A DNA stretch of 13,300 nucleotides from Paracoccaceae bacterium (GTDB lineage: Bacteria; Pseudomonadota; Alphaproteobacteria; Rhodobacterales; Rhodobacteraceae), in contig JAESQH010000231.1 of NCBI GenBank assembly GCA_016765235.1, positions 1 to 13,300 of the forward strand, written 5' to 3'. The notes beneath the pieces are model-generated. The model made no database searches, had not been told where the DNA came from, and saw only the letters and a program-made list of their open reading frames with translations. Each line of letters begins with the position of its first letter. Position 1 is the first letter of the stretch. A program made the position numbers and the translations under genes. Of this stretch, positions 7,169 to 13,300 are shown piece after piece.

Positions 7169-7657
7169 TTAGGCGAATTTTTTCCGTAAGGCCTCGGCGA
7201 CGGAGGCCGGAACGAATTTGGAAATATCCCCGCCAAGGCGGCAAATTTCCTTGACCAGTTTCGAGGCAATCGCCTGATGCCCCGCATCCGCCATCAGAAA
7301 CACGGTTTCGATTTCGGCATTCATGACGCGGTTCATGCCCACCATCTGGAATTCGTACTCAAAGTCCGAAACCGCGCGCAGACCACGGATGATCGTCGTT
7401 GCGCCCACATCAACAGCGCAATCAATCAACAGGTTTTCAAAGGGATGCACAACGATTTCGCTACCGTTGCAGTCAATCTTGGCACATTCATCCTCGATCA
7501 TCGCAACGCGTTCCTCGAGGGTGAACAACGGGCCTTTGTCACGGTTGATGGCCACACCGATCACGAGGCGATCCACCAGCGTGCAAGCCCGCGAGATGAT
7601 ATCGCGATGACCAAGGGTCACCGGATCGAAAGTACCTGGATATAAACCTGTGCGCAT
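7169..7657 (-). CDS. coaD: Phosphopantetheine adenylyltransferase
   Basis: A 162-residue nucleotidyltransferase that joins ATP and 4'-phosphopantetheine to dephospho-CoA, the penultimate step of CoA synthesis, in the cytoplasm. The signature TGLYPGTFDPVTLGH lies at residues 3-17, with the T/HxGH-type ATP site (Thr14, Gly16, His17). Others are VAINRDKGPLFTLEERV, TTIIRGLRAVSDFEYEFQM and the second nucleotide motif AIASKLVKEI, then GGDISKFVP. I chose ATG 7657 rather than the longer frame from 7702: GGAG lies 8 bases upstream and the protein then begins MRTGLYPG, as in the family. Upstream, 58 bases away, is the CBS gene; downstream are the two cyclophilins. The fit to CoaD is full-length and intact. 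Confidence 0.96.
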   Translation of the reverse strand: MRTGLYPGTFDPVTLGHRDIISRACTLVDRLVIGVAINRDKGPLFTLEERVAMIEDECAKIDCNGSEIVVHPFENLLIDCAVDVGATTIIRGLRAVSDFEYEFQMVGMNRVMNAEIETVFLMADAGHQAIASKLVKEICRLGGDISKFVPASVAEALRKKFA

Positions 7658-7679
7658 GATGCCATCTCCACTTTTGTGC

Positions 7680-7709
7680 AATGCAGCATTATTCTGCACC
7701 ACCCGTCAA
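7680..7709 (-). promoter_or_regulatory. Weak candidate coaD promoter
   Basis: On the minus strand TTGACG (7704-7709) is followed after 18 bases by TGCATT (7680-7685), 22 bases before the coaD ATG. The -35 box is good (5 of 6) but the -10 box is poor, so coaD may equally be read through from the CBS gene. A TGCAG-N7-CTGCA dyad lies inside the spacer. Confidence 0.25.
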
Positions 7710-7715
7710 GAGGGT

Positions 7716-8153
7716 TTAAATGTTTCCGGCCAGCATTTCCGCCATCGACTCGTTTTCGAACTGCACTTCCTTGATGCGCGCAGCGACCACATCCCCGATC
7801 GAGATCACTCCGACGAGTTTGCCATCGTCCATTACCGGCATATGCCGGAAACGTCCGTCGCTCATGGTTTGCATGACCTTTTGGGTGGTATCCTTTGGCG
7901 TACAGGATTTCACGTTAGAGGTCATCAGCGCCGATACCAATTCGGTCAAACAGCCCGAACCGCTGCGGCCAAGTTCGCGCACAATATCGCGCTCCGATAA
8001 TATGCCGTCTATCTCGTTACCTGCATCACGTACGATTACCGCTCCAATTCGCATCTCTGAAAGCAACTCAGCAGCGGTCGCAACGGTATCAGTTGTTGCC
8101 ACGGAAATAATTTTACCGATTTGTTTAGTGGAAAGGATATCGCTTACAAACAT
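7716..8153 (-). CDS. CBS-domain pair protein
   Basis: A 145-residue stand-alone protein made of two CBS motifs (about residues 8-66 and 74-135), which pair into a Bateman module that usually binds adenine nucleotides. Visible landmarks are VATAAELLSEMRIGAVIVRD, GILSERDIVREL, then SCTPKDTTQKVMQTMSDGRFRHMPVMD and LVGVISIGDVV. There is no attached catalytic domain, so it probably senses energy or redox state and acts on a partner; the partner is not identifiable. The start ATG 8153 has AGGAG with normal spacing. It sits between the LysR gene and coaD, which may only reflect shared transcription. Confidence 0.9.
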   Translation of the reverse strand: MFVSDILSTKQIGKIISVATTDTVATAAELLSEMRIGAVIVRDAGNEIDGILSERDIVRELGRSGSGCLTELVSALMTSNVKSCTPKDTTQKVMQTMSDGRFRHMPVMDDGKLVGVISIGDVVAARIKEVQFENESMAEMLAGNI

Positions 8154-8182
8154 GGTTTTCTCCTGATATTTAATATTGGTTA

Positions 8183-8212
8183 ATCGTGCATCACGCCGCT
8201 GTTATCTGTCAA
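8183..8212 (-). promoter_or_regulatory. Candidate promoter for the CBS gene
   Basis: A perfect -35 TTGACA (minus strand, 8207-8212) overlaps the stop codon of the LysR gene. Eighteen bases on is CACGAT (8183-8188), a weak -10, about 30 bases before the CBS start. The -35 match is exact; the -10 match is poor. Confidence 0.3.
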
Positions 8213-9117
8213 GTAAGCGCCTCCAGTCTTTGAACCTCTATGCGGATTTTCTTGACGAAAACTTCCGCGAACCTGTTCAGACGCTCCACTCGTTGGTCAT
8301 CTTTATGGCGGATGAGATAAAAACTGCGTTTTAGCGATAGCTGATCCGTCAGTATCTTTTTAAGTTCGGGGAAGGTCGGGATTGCAAAATCATGAACGAT
8401 GCAAACCCCTGCCCCGCGCCGTGCCCAGTTCAACTGAACGGAAAAACTGTTCGAGGTCAAATCCGGTTGCAAATCCTTGCCTGCATCCCCCAGATAATCA
8501 AGTTCCTGATCGAAAATCAGGTCACTGATATAGCCGATCATACGGTGATCTTTCAGGTCCGCCAGTTTTGTGATCTTTGGATGCGTTTCCAGATATTCCT
8601 CACTGGCGGCCAAGTGCAGATGGTAATCCGTAACCCTTTGAACGGTCAATCGACCCGCTTTAGGCGGTGAGACTGTCACCGCCATATCGGCCTCCCGTTT
8701 GGACAAGTTAAACACACGCGGCAGGGCAACCAGTTGCACCTCCAACCCCGGATTTTCGTCAACGATCTCAGCACAAACTTGCGGCAAAAGATAATTGGCC
8801 GACCCGTCCGGCGCACCGATACGAATGCTGCCAGACAGGACGTTAGACTGGCCTTTGACCTCGGATTCCGCCGCCAGCAGCGATTGTTCCATCATGCTGG
8901 CATGGGTCATAAGGCGTTGGCCAGCATCCGTTAGATCGTACCCTTGCGGGCTTTTGGTGAATAGGCGCGCGGTCAGATCTTCCTCCAATCGCTGCACACG
9001 CCGCCCCACCGTTGCAGGGTCCATTTTCAAGGCCCGCCCCGCGTTTGACAGGCTGTTAAGCCGTGCTACTTGCAAGAAAACCTTCAGGTCATCCCAACGT
9101 AGTTTACTGATGGACAT
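8209..9117 (-). CDS. LysR-family transcriptional regulator, divergent from mmsA
   Basis: A 302-residue LysR-type regulator. The N-terminal winged helix-turn-helix (about residues 8-67: LKVFLQVARLNSLSNAGRAL, DPATVGRRVQRLEEDL, ARLFTKSPQGYDLTDAG) is followed by a linker helix and a periplasmic-binding-like effector domain from about residue 90 (GSIRIGAPDG). I chose ATG 9117 because AAAGG lies at suitable spacing; the ATG at 9132 has no Shine-Dalgarno and lies inside an operator-like repeat. By position it most likely controls mmsA (9224 onward) and itself from the 106-base divergent region, with a valine or branched-chain intermediate as a plausible effector (inference). The CBS gene follows 55 bases downstream with no terminator between them. 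Confidence 0.93.
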   Translation of the reverse strand: MSISKLRWDDLKVFLQVARLNSLSNAGRALKMDPATVGRRVQRLEEDLTARLFTKSPQGYDLTDAGQRLMTHASMMEQSLLAAESEVKGQSNVLSGSIRIGAPDGSANYLLPQVCAEIVDENPGLEVQLVALPRVFNLSKREADMAVTVSPPKAGRLTVQRVTDYHLHLAASEEYLETHPKITKLADLKDHRMIGYISDLIFDQELDYLGDAGKDLQPDLTSNSFSVQLNWARRGAGVCIVHDFAIPTFPELKKILTDQLSLKRSFYLIRHKDDQRVERLNRFAEVFVKKIRIEVQRLEALT

Positions 9118-9126
9118 CGCTAGCCT

Positions 9127-9182
9127 TTGCATATTTGCACTATGTTTTTACCATATTGCCCCTATGAGCTGCAAAAATGCAA
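9127..9182. promoter_or_regulatory. Paired inverted operator-like elements between lysR and mmsA
   Basis: TTGCATATTTGCA (9127-9139) and TGCAAAAATGCAA (9170-9182) are reverse complements at 12 of 13 bases. Each contains TGCA-N4-TGCA, itself dyad-symmetric, and each fits the T-N11-A rule of LysR-type boxes. The two copies start 42-43 bases apart, about four helical turns, so they face the same side of DNA. A -10-like TATGAT (9186-9191) for mmsA follows the right copy by three bases. This fits binding of the adjacent LysR protein as a tetramer, which is inferred. Confidence 0.55.
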
Positions 9183-9223
9183 GAGTATGATCTCCCCAGA
9201 CTTGATTCCAACGGGAGAAAACC

Positions 9224-10720
9224 ATGAAAGAATTAACACATTACATCAACGGCGAGCATGTCAAAGGCACATCCGGCCGTTTTGCAGACGTATACAACCC
9301 AGCGATCGGCGAAGTTATCGCGCAGACTCCATTGGCCTCCGCTGCTGAAATGGACATGGCTGTTCAGGCCGCTGCCGCAGCACAGCCCGCTTGGGCTGCC
9401 GTCAACCCGCAGCGCCGGGCGCGCGTTATGATGAAAATGGTTGATCTATTACACCGCGACATGGACAAACTGGCCGAGGCCCTTTCCCAAGAGCACGGAA
9501 AAACTCTGCCGGATGCCAAGGGCGACGTGATCCGCGGCCTCGAAGTCGTAGAATACTGCATCGGCGCACCGCAGTTGCTGAAAGGTGAATACACCGACGG
9601 CGCAGGCCCGGGCATTGATATGTACTCCATGAAGCAAGCGCTTGGTGTTACCGCCGGTGTTACCCCGTTCAACTTCCCTGCAATGATCCCCTTGTGGATG
9701 TGCGCCCCTGCGATTGCTTGCGGTAACGCGTTCATCCTGAAACCATCCGAGCGTAACCCCTCCGTGCCGATCATGTTGGCCGAACTGTTCGAGGAAGCCG
9801 GTCTTCCCAAAGGCATCATGCAGGTTGTGAACGGCGACAAAGACGCGGTGGACGCGATCATCGAACACCCGACCATTCAGTCAATTGGTTTCGTTGGCTC
9901 CACCCCGATTGCCGAATATATTTACGCGGGTGGTTGTGCAGCAGGCAAACGCGTACAAGCCTTTGGCGGCGCAAAAAACCACGCAATCATCATGCCGGAC
10001 GCGGACATGGACAACGTTGTAAACGCGCTGATCGGTGCGGGTTACGGCGCGGCTGGCGAACGCTGCATGGCGATTTCGGTTGCGGTTCCAGTTGGCGAAG
10101 ACACGGCGGATCGTCTGATCGCAGCCCTTTCCCCACGCGTGGAAAGCCTGAAAATCGGTCCTTACACATCGGGCGACGATGTGGACTTTGGTCCGGTTAT
10201 CACGGGTGCTGCGAAGGACAAAATCAACGGCTTGGTCGAAAGCGGCATTGCACAGGGTGCGACGCTGGCGGTCGACGGTCGCGGGTTTAGTCTGCAAGGA
10301 TACGAGGATGGTTTCTTCGTTGGCGCCTCCCTATTCGACCACGTCACAACGGATATGGACATCTACAAACAGGAAATCTTCGGACCTGTCCTGTCGGTCG
10401 TTCGTGCCAAAACCTATGAAGAAGCCATCGGCCACGCCATGGACCACGAATACGGCAACGGCACCGCGATCTTCACCCGCGACGGTGACACGGCCCGCGA
10501 TTTCGCTAGCCGTATCAATGTCGGCATGGTTGGCGTGAACGTGCCGATCCCAGTGCCCTTGGCCTACCACACGTTTGGCGGTTGGAAAAAATCGGCGTTT
10601 GGCGATTTGAACCAGCACGGTCCGGATGCATTCAAATTCTACACGCGTACCAAGACGGTTACATCGCGTTGGCCAAAGGGCACTAAAGAGGGTGCAAACT
10701 TCTCGATCCCGACGATGTAG
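9224..10720 (+). CDS. mmsA: CoA-acylating methylmalonate-semialdehyde dehydrogenase
   Basis: A 498-residue aldehyde dehydrogenase-superfamily enzyme that converts methylmalonate semialdehyde, NAD and CoA to propionyl-CoA, CO2 and NADH; it ends valine degradation and also serves myo-inositol and thymine breakdown. Visible motifs are GVTPFNFPAMIPLWM, ILKPSERNPSVPIMLAEL, FVGSTPIAEYIY, the catalytic Cys281 in AAGERCMAIS, EIFGPVLSVVRA and VPIPVPLAYHTFGGWK. The ERCMAIS context and the VPIPVPLAYH region separate the MMSDH branch from ordinary aldehyde dehydrogenases. The start ATG 9224 has GGGAGA with 5-base spacing. It is divergent from a LysR gene and closed by a strong terminator, so it is separately transcribed from the other valine genes 130 bases downstream. 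Confidence 0.96.
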   Translation: MKELTHYINGEHVKGTSGRFADVYNPAIGEVIAQTPLASAAEMDMAVQAAAAAQPAWAAVNPQRRARVMMKMVDLLHRDMDKLAEALSQEHGKTLPDAKGDVIRGLEVVEYCIGAPQLLKGEYTDGAGPGIDMYSMKQALGVTAGVTPFNFPAMIPLWMCAPAIACGNAFILKPSERNPSVPIMLAELFEEAGLPKGIMQVVNGDKDAVDAIIEHPTIQSIGFVGSTPIAEYIYAGGCAAGKRVQAFGGAKNHAIIMPDADMDNVVNALIGAGYGAAGERCMAISVAVPVGEDTADRLIAALSPRVESLKIGPYTSGDDVDFGPVITGAAKDKINGLVESGIAQGATLAVDGRGFSLQGYEDGFFVGASLFDHVTTDMDIYKQEIFGPVLSVVRAKTYEEAIGHAMDHEYGNGTAIFTRDGDTARDFASRINVGMVGVNVPIPVPLAYHTFGGWKKSAFGDLNQHGPDAFKFYTRTKTVTSRWPKGTKEGANFSIPTM

Positions 10721-10742
10721 AGCGCCAAATCAGAATAATCGT

Positions 10743-10770
10743 AAACGCCCCGACTTGTTCGGGGCGTTTT
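10743..10770 (+). terminator. Strong intrinsic terminator after mmsA
   Basis: AAACGCCCCGA (10743-10753) and TCGGGGCGTTT (10759-10769) form a perfect 11-pair GC-rich stem with a 5-base loop. The right arm runs into TTTT at 10767-10770, then CCTTTG. It lies 22 bases after the mmsA stop. Confidence 0.9.
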
Positions 10771-10786
10771 CCTTTGAACTAGGGGC

Positions 10787-10815
10787 TTCCCAAAACTGTT
10801 CAGGTTTTCTATATT
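10787..10815 (+). promoter_or_regulatory. Candidate promoter of the second valine-degradation operon
   Basis: TTCCCA (10787-10792) and TATATT (10810-10815) have the optimal 17-base spacing. The -10 matches 5 of 6 consensus bases and the -35 matches 4. It follows the mmsA terminator and precedes the small membrane protein gene, where a promoter is needed. Confidence 0.45.
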
Positions 10816-10824
10816 AACTGAACA
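10797..10824. promoter_or_regulatory. 28-base dyad TGTTCAG-N14-CTGAACA over the promoter
   Basis: Perfect 7-base arms at 10797-10803 and 10818-10824 straddle the TATATT -10 box, the usual place for a repressor operator. No T-run follows and the arms are far apart for a hairpin, so a protein-binding site is likelier than a terminator. The cognate regulator is unknown. Confidence 0.45.
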
Positions 10825-10851
10825 ACCATTCATTTCTAAACGGAAAAGCGA

Positions 10852-11088
10852 ATGAACTATAATTTGATAATATTTATTCTATCCCTTGTCGCCTTCGCGG
10901 TGCTTAACAACCGTTTCCTGAAGAATGATTACGAATACCAACGGCAAAGCAAGAAATTTTCGTTCATTTCAGATCCGTTTGGTATTCAGCGCTTCAAGCA
11001 ACAACCAAAGAAAATGACCGCGCTCATGGCCGTATTGTTCGGTCCGATCGCTATTTTCAACCTAGTCCTAACTCTGACCACGGGATAA
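10852..11088 (+). CDS. Small two-helix membrane protein of unknown function
   Basis: A 78-residue protein that I do not recognise. It has an N-terminal hydrophobic helix (about residues 5-20), a basic and aromatic middle (YEYQRQSKKFSFI, FGIQRFKQQPKK) and a second hydrophobic helix (about 55-75), so both ends probably lie on one side of the inner membrane. A weak GGA (10842-10844) precedes ATG 10852. It is the first gene behind the promoter/dyad region and stops 4 bases before the acyl-CoA dehydrogenase start, so co-transcription is almost certain. The tight spacing supports a real gene. A role in branched-chain substrate uptake or membrane anchoring would be a guess from context only. Confidence 0.65.
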   Translation: MNYNLIIFILSLVAFAVLNNRFLKNDYEYQRQSKKFSFISDPFGIQRFKQQPKKMTALMAVLFGPIAIFNLVLTLTTG

Positions 11089-11092
11089 TCGC

Positions 11093-12244
11093 ATGGATTT
11101 TGCTCTTTCCGAAGAACAACAGATGATTTTCGATATGGCTTACGATTTCGGCCAAGAAAAAATCGCCCCCAACGCCATGCAATGGGAGGAGGACGGCACG
11201 ATCCCCAAATCCCTCTGGCCCGAAATCGCAGCCCTCGGTTTCGGTGGGCTTTATGTATCGGAAGAATTTGGCGGCTCCGGCCTCTCGCGCCTCGACGCAA
11301 CACTGGTGTTCGAGGCCCTCGCGATGGCCTGCCCCGCCGTCGGCTCTTTCCTGTCCATCCACAATATGTGTGGCGGCATGATCGACAAGTTCGGGAATGC
11401 GGAAACCAAAGCCAAGTGGTTGCCTGATATGTGCACGATGGACAAAGTATTTTCCTACGCGTTGACGGAACCGGGTAGTGGTTCGGATGCTTCCGCTCTG
11501 CGCACCAAAGCAGACAAGACGAACGAAGGCTACAGCTTGAATGGAACCAAGGCATTCATCTCCGGCGGCGGATATTCCGACGCTTATGTGGTGATGGTGC
11601 GCACTGGTGAGGGCGGGCCGAAAGGCATTTCCTCGGTCGTGGTCGAGGCAGGAACCATAGGGTTGTCGTTCGGCGCTCTTGAAAAAAAGATGGGCTGGAA
11701 GGCGCAGCCAACCACGCAGGTGCAGTTTGACGAATGCAAAATCCCTGCGGCCAATCTGATTGGCGAAGAAGGCAAAGGTTTCAAATACGCCATGGCCGGG
11801 CTTGACGGCGGGCGTTTGAATATATCGGCCTCCGCCCTAGGCGGCGCGCAAAACGCGTTGAACATCGCGCTGAACTATATGGGTGAGCGCAAGGCGTTCG
11901 GCAAAACCATCGACCAGTTCCAAGCGCTGCAATTCCGCGTGGCGGACATGGAAATCGAACTCCAAGCCGCCCGCACCTTCCTGCGCCAAGCCGCATGGAA
12001 ACTGGACACAGGCGCGCCCGACGCCAGCAAATTTTGCGCCATGGCAAAGCGGTTTGTAACGGATACGGCGTTTGAAGTGGCCAACGGCTCACTGCAAATG
12101 CTGGGCGGTTACGGATACCTTTCCGACTACGGCATAGAGAAAATCGTACGCGATCTGCGTGTGCATCAAATCCTAGAGGGCACAAACGAAATCATGCGCC
12201 TGATCACCGCCCGCACTTTGTTACAGGAACGCGACAATGGCTGA
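11093..12244 (+). CDS. Acyl-CoA dehydrogenase, probably isobutyryl-CoA dehydrogenase
   Basis: A 383-residue FAD-dependent acyl-CoA dehydrogenase; it introduces an alpha-beta double bond and passes electrons to electron-transfer flavoprotein. Family motifs are FALSEEQQMIFDMAYDFG, GGLYVSEEFGGSGLSR, YALTEPGSGSDA (FAD/substrate loop), KAFISGGG, GLDGGRLNISASALGGAQ, ERKAFGKTIDQFQALQF, LGGYGYLSDYGIEKIVRD and HQILEGTNEIMR, where Glu362 is the expected catalytic base. Substrate assignment as isobutyryl-CoA rests on context: hydrolase and mmsB directly downstream and mmsA upstream, all valine steps. A 2-methylbutyryl- or short-chain acyl-CoA enzyme is the alternative. Start ATG 11093 lies 4 bases after the small membrane gene; the stop overlaps the hydrolase start by 8 bases. 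Confidence 0.92.
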   Translation: MDFALSEEQQMIFDMAYDFGQEKIAPNAMQWEEDGTIPKSLWPEIAALGFGGLYVSEEFGGSGLSRLDATLVFEALAMACPAVGSFLSIHNMCGGMIDKFGNAETKAKWLPDMCTMDKVFSYALTEPGSGSDASALRTKADKTNEGYSLNGTKAFISGGGYSDAYVVMVRTGEGGPKGISSVVVEAGTIGLSFGALEKKMGWKAQPTTQVQFDECKIPAANLIGEEGKGFKYAMAGLDGGRLNISASALGGAQNALNIALNYMGERKAFGKTIDQFQALQFRVADMEIELQAARTFLRQAAWKLDTGAPDASKFCAMAKRFVTDTAFEVANGSLQMLGGYGYLSDYGIEKIVRDLRVHQILEGTNEIMRLITARTLLQERDNG

Positions 12245-13300
12245 TATTAATATACGCATTGAAGGCAAAATAGGCCGGATAACCCTCAACCGCCCCGAGG
12301 CATTAAACGCGCTGACCTACGCAATGGTCTTGAAGATCGAAGACACGCTTGACGCATGGATCAACGATGACCGCGTCGCCCTGATCCTGATTGATGCCAT
12401 TGGCGACAAAGCGTTTTGTTCGGGCGGCGACATTCAACAGATGTATGACACTGCGGCGGCGGGCGATTTTGAGTATGGCCGCAAATTCTGGCGCGATGAA
12501 TACCGCATGAACGCCAAACTCGCCAACTTCCCGAAACCCTACATCGCGCTGATGCAAGGCTTCACCATGGGCGGCGGTGTCGGCGTTTCGTGTCACGGCT
12601 CCCACCGTGTGGTTTGCGAAAACAGCCAAATCGCCATGCCGGAATGCGGTATCGGTTTGGTGCCCGATGTTGGCGGCTCCATGTTGCTGTCACAAGCGCC
12701 GGGGCGTCTGGGCGAATATCTGGGCGCAACGGGAACACGAATGAAAGCAGGCGACGCAATTTATTGCGGCTTTGCGGATTACTATATTCCGCGCGCCGAT
12801 TGGGCAGAACTAACGGCGCGTCTGATCAAGACCGGTGATTATGCGCAGGTTGACGCGATGGCGCAAACACCCCCTGTCAGCACGCTTGAGGCGCAGCAGA
12901 CCCAGATCGATATGATGTTTGGCGGCGAGACAGTCTCCGATATCTTAAACGGTTTCGATGACAGCCCGTGGTGCACAGCCGCAGCCGAGGCCCTTGGCCG
13001 AGGCTGCCCCCTCTCCGTCGCATCAAGCATTGCGTTGGTCCACCGTGTGCGTGGTTACACTTCGATCGCTTCGGTGTTGAAACAGGAATACCGCTTCACC
13101 TACCGCAGCGCCTCGAATGGCGATTTTGTCGAGGGTATCCGCGCTGCAATCATCGACAAAGACCGCAACCCGAAATGGAAAATCCCGACATTGCGCGACG
13201 TGCGCGATGTGGATGTTACCAATATGTTGATGCCTTTGGGCGAAAACGACCTTAATCTGGAGGATACTCACATGAAAATCGGTTTTATCGGGCTTGGAAA
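12237..13300 (+). CDS. 3-Hydroxyisobutyryl-CoA hydrolase, reading frame open into mmsB
   Basis: An enoyl-CoA hydratase/isomerase-fold protein of the HIBCH branch. It hydrolyses 3-hydroxyisobutyryl-CoA to free 3-hydroxyisobutyrate in valine degradation. Visible motifs are RPEALNALTYAM, KAFCSGGDIQQMY, FWRDEYRMN, QGFTMGGGVGVS, HGSHRVV and MPECGIGLVPDVGGS. Glu136 and Asp144 have the 8-residue spacing of the catalytic pair in plant CHY1-type hydrolases. Ordinary crotonases lack this arrangement. ATG 12237 has AGGAA with 7-base spacing and overlaps the acyl-CoA dehydrogenase stop. The hydrolase-like part ends near LGENDLNL, about residue 341 of a normal 345-length family. No stop follows: frame 12237 runs GAG GAT ACT CAC and then straight into the mmsB ATG at 13272 and the window end. 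This is either a gene fusion or a lost stop (TAG to GAG would suffice). Confidence 0.9.
   Translation, partial: MADINIRIEGKIGRITLNRPEALNALTYAMVLKIEDTLDAWINDDRVALILIDAIGDKAFCSGGDIQQMYDTAAAGDFEYGRKFWRDEYRMNAKLANFPKPYIALMQGFTMGGGVGVSCHGSHRVVCENSQIAMPECGIGLVPDVGGSMLLSQAPGRLGEYLGATGTRMKAGDAIYCGFADYYIPRADWAELTARLIKTGDYAQVDAMAQTPPVSTLEAQQTQIDMMFGGETVSDILNGFDDSPWCTAAAEALGRGCPLSVASSIALVHRVRGYTSIASVLKQEYRFTYRSASNGDFVEGIRAAIIDKDRNPKWKIPTLRDVRDVDVTNMLMPLGENDLNLEDTHMKIGFIGLG
13259..13264 (+). promoter_or_regulatory. Shine-Dalgarno for mmsB inside the hydrolase frame
   Basis: GGAGGA lies 7 bases before ATG 13272, a strong internal ribosome-binding site. It suggests mmsB was, or still is, separately initiated even though the upstream frame does not stop. 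Confidence 0.75.
13272..13300 (+). CDS. mmsB: 3-Hydroxyisobutyrate dehydrogenase, 5' end only
   Basis: Only nine full codons are visible before the window ends, reading MKIGFIGLG. This is the characteristic opening beta strand and glycine-rich NAD-binding turn of beta-hydroxyacid dehydrogenases. Following acyl-CoA dehydrogenase and 3-hydroxyisobutyryl-CoA hydrolase, with mmsA nearby, the expected gene is 3-hydroxyisobutyrate dehydrogenase, which oxidises 3-hydroxyisobutyrate to methylmalonate semialdehyde. It is in the same frame as the hydrolase with no stop between, so the ATG may be an internal codon of a fusion. Other family members (for example tartronate semialdehyde reductase) cannot be excluded from nine residues. 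Confidence 0.7.

Noticed and set aside
7677..7697. Repeated TGCA words upstream of coaD as a third LysR operator
   Set aside because: Spacing differs from TGCA-N4-TGCA and the surrounding bases do not match the two elements near mmsA.
7658..7702. Longer coaD start upstream of 7657
   Set aside because: It adds 15 residues before the conserved MRTGLYPGTFDP opening and bypasses a good GGAG site.
7720..8166. Plus-strand open frame (148 codons) opposite the CBS gene
   Set aside because: It mirrors the CBS gene almost exactly, and the CBS reading has family motifs and a good ribosome-binding site.
9881..10297. Minus-strand open frame inside mmsA
   Set aside because: The mmsA frame is full-length with its catalytic motif in this region; the antisense frame has no recognisable features.

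Overview
The window looks like a chromosomal segment of an alphaproteobacterium, most likely from the Rhodobacterales/Roseobacter group. The reasons are a RamA-like DUF4445 corrinoid-activation protein, the coaD-cyclophilin-cyclophilin gene order, and valine-degradation genes with a divergent LysR regulator. Base composition is moderately GC-rich and even throughout. I see no rRNA, tRNA, insertion sequence, prophage or CRISPR array. It is mostly housekeeping and catabolic DNA, and the unusual points are small-scale ones.

Layout. (1) 1-1023 (+): 3' part of a DUF4445/RamA-like gene, cut by an in-frame TAA at 592-594 although homologous reading continues in the same frame to 1023. (2) 1081-1788 (+): endonuclease/exonuclease/phosphatase-family protein, whose start lies inside a potential RNA hairpin. 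(3) 1792-2430 (-): YjdF/DUF2238-like membrane protein, convergent with (2). (4) 2549-3805 (+): tyrosyl-tRNA synthetase. (5) 3847-4815 (-): exported DUF3179 protein. (6) 4969-5946 (+): zinc-independent MDR oxidoreductase. A bidirectional terminator at 5951-5983 closes it and the minus-strand block that follows.

(7) Minus-strand block read from 9117 down to 5998: LysR regulator, CBS-domain protein, coaD, cytoplasmic cyclophilin, exported cyclophilin. The gaps are 55, 58 and 71 bases, and the last pair overlaps by 1 base. (8) 9224-10720 (+): mmsA, divergent from the LysR gene across a 106-base intergenic region that holds two near-identical inverted TGCA-N4-TGCA elements. It ends in a strong terminator. 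(9) 10852 onward (+): a small two-helix membrane protein, an acyl-CoA dehydrogenase, 3-hydroxyisobutyryl-CoA hydrolase and the first codons of mmsB, tightly packed behind a promoter-like sequence overlaid by a 28-base dyad.

How they work together. Section 9 plus mmsA covers distal valine degradation: isobutyryl-CoA to methacrylyl-CoA (acyl-CoA dehydrogenase), 3-hydroxyisobutyryl-CoA to 3-hydroxyisobutyrate (hydrolase), then methylmalonate semialdehyde (MmsB), then propionyl-CoA (MmsA). The methacrylyl-CoA hydratase is not visible here.

The most notable observation is that the hydrolase reading frame has no stop codon. It runs in frame, through only four extra codons, into the mmsB start, so it predicts a fusion of two consecutive pathway enzymes while mmsB keeps its own Shine-Dalgarno. 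Together with the premature TAA in the RamA-like gene, the window holds one lost and one gained stop codon. Both need checking against read data. I did not find a convincing entirely new multi-gene system.
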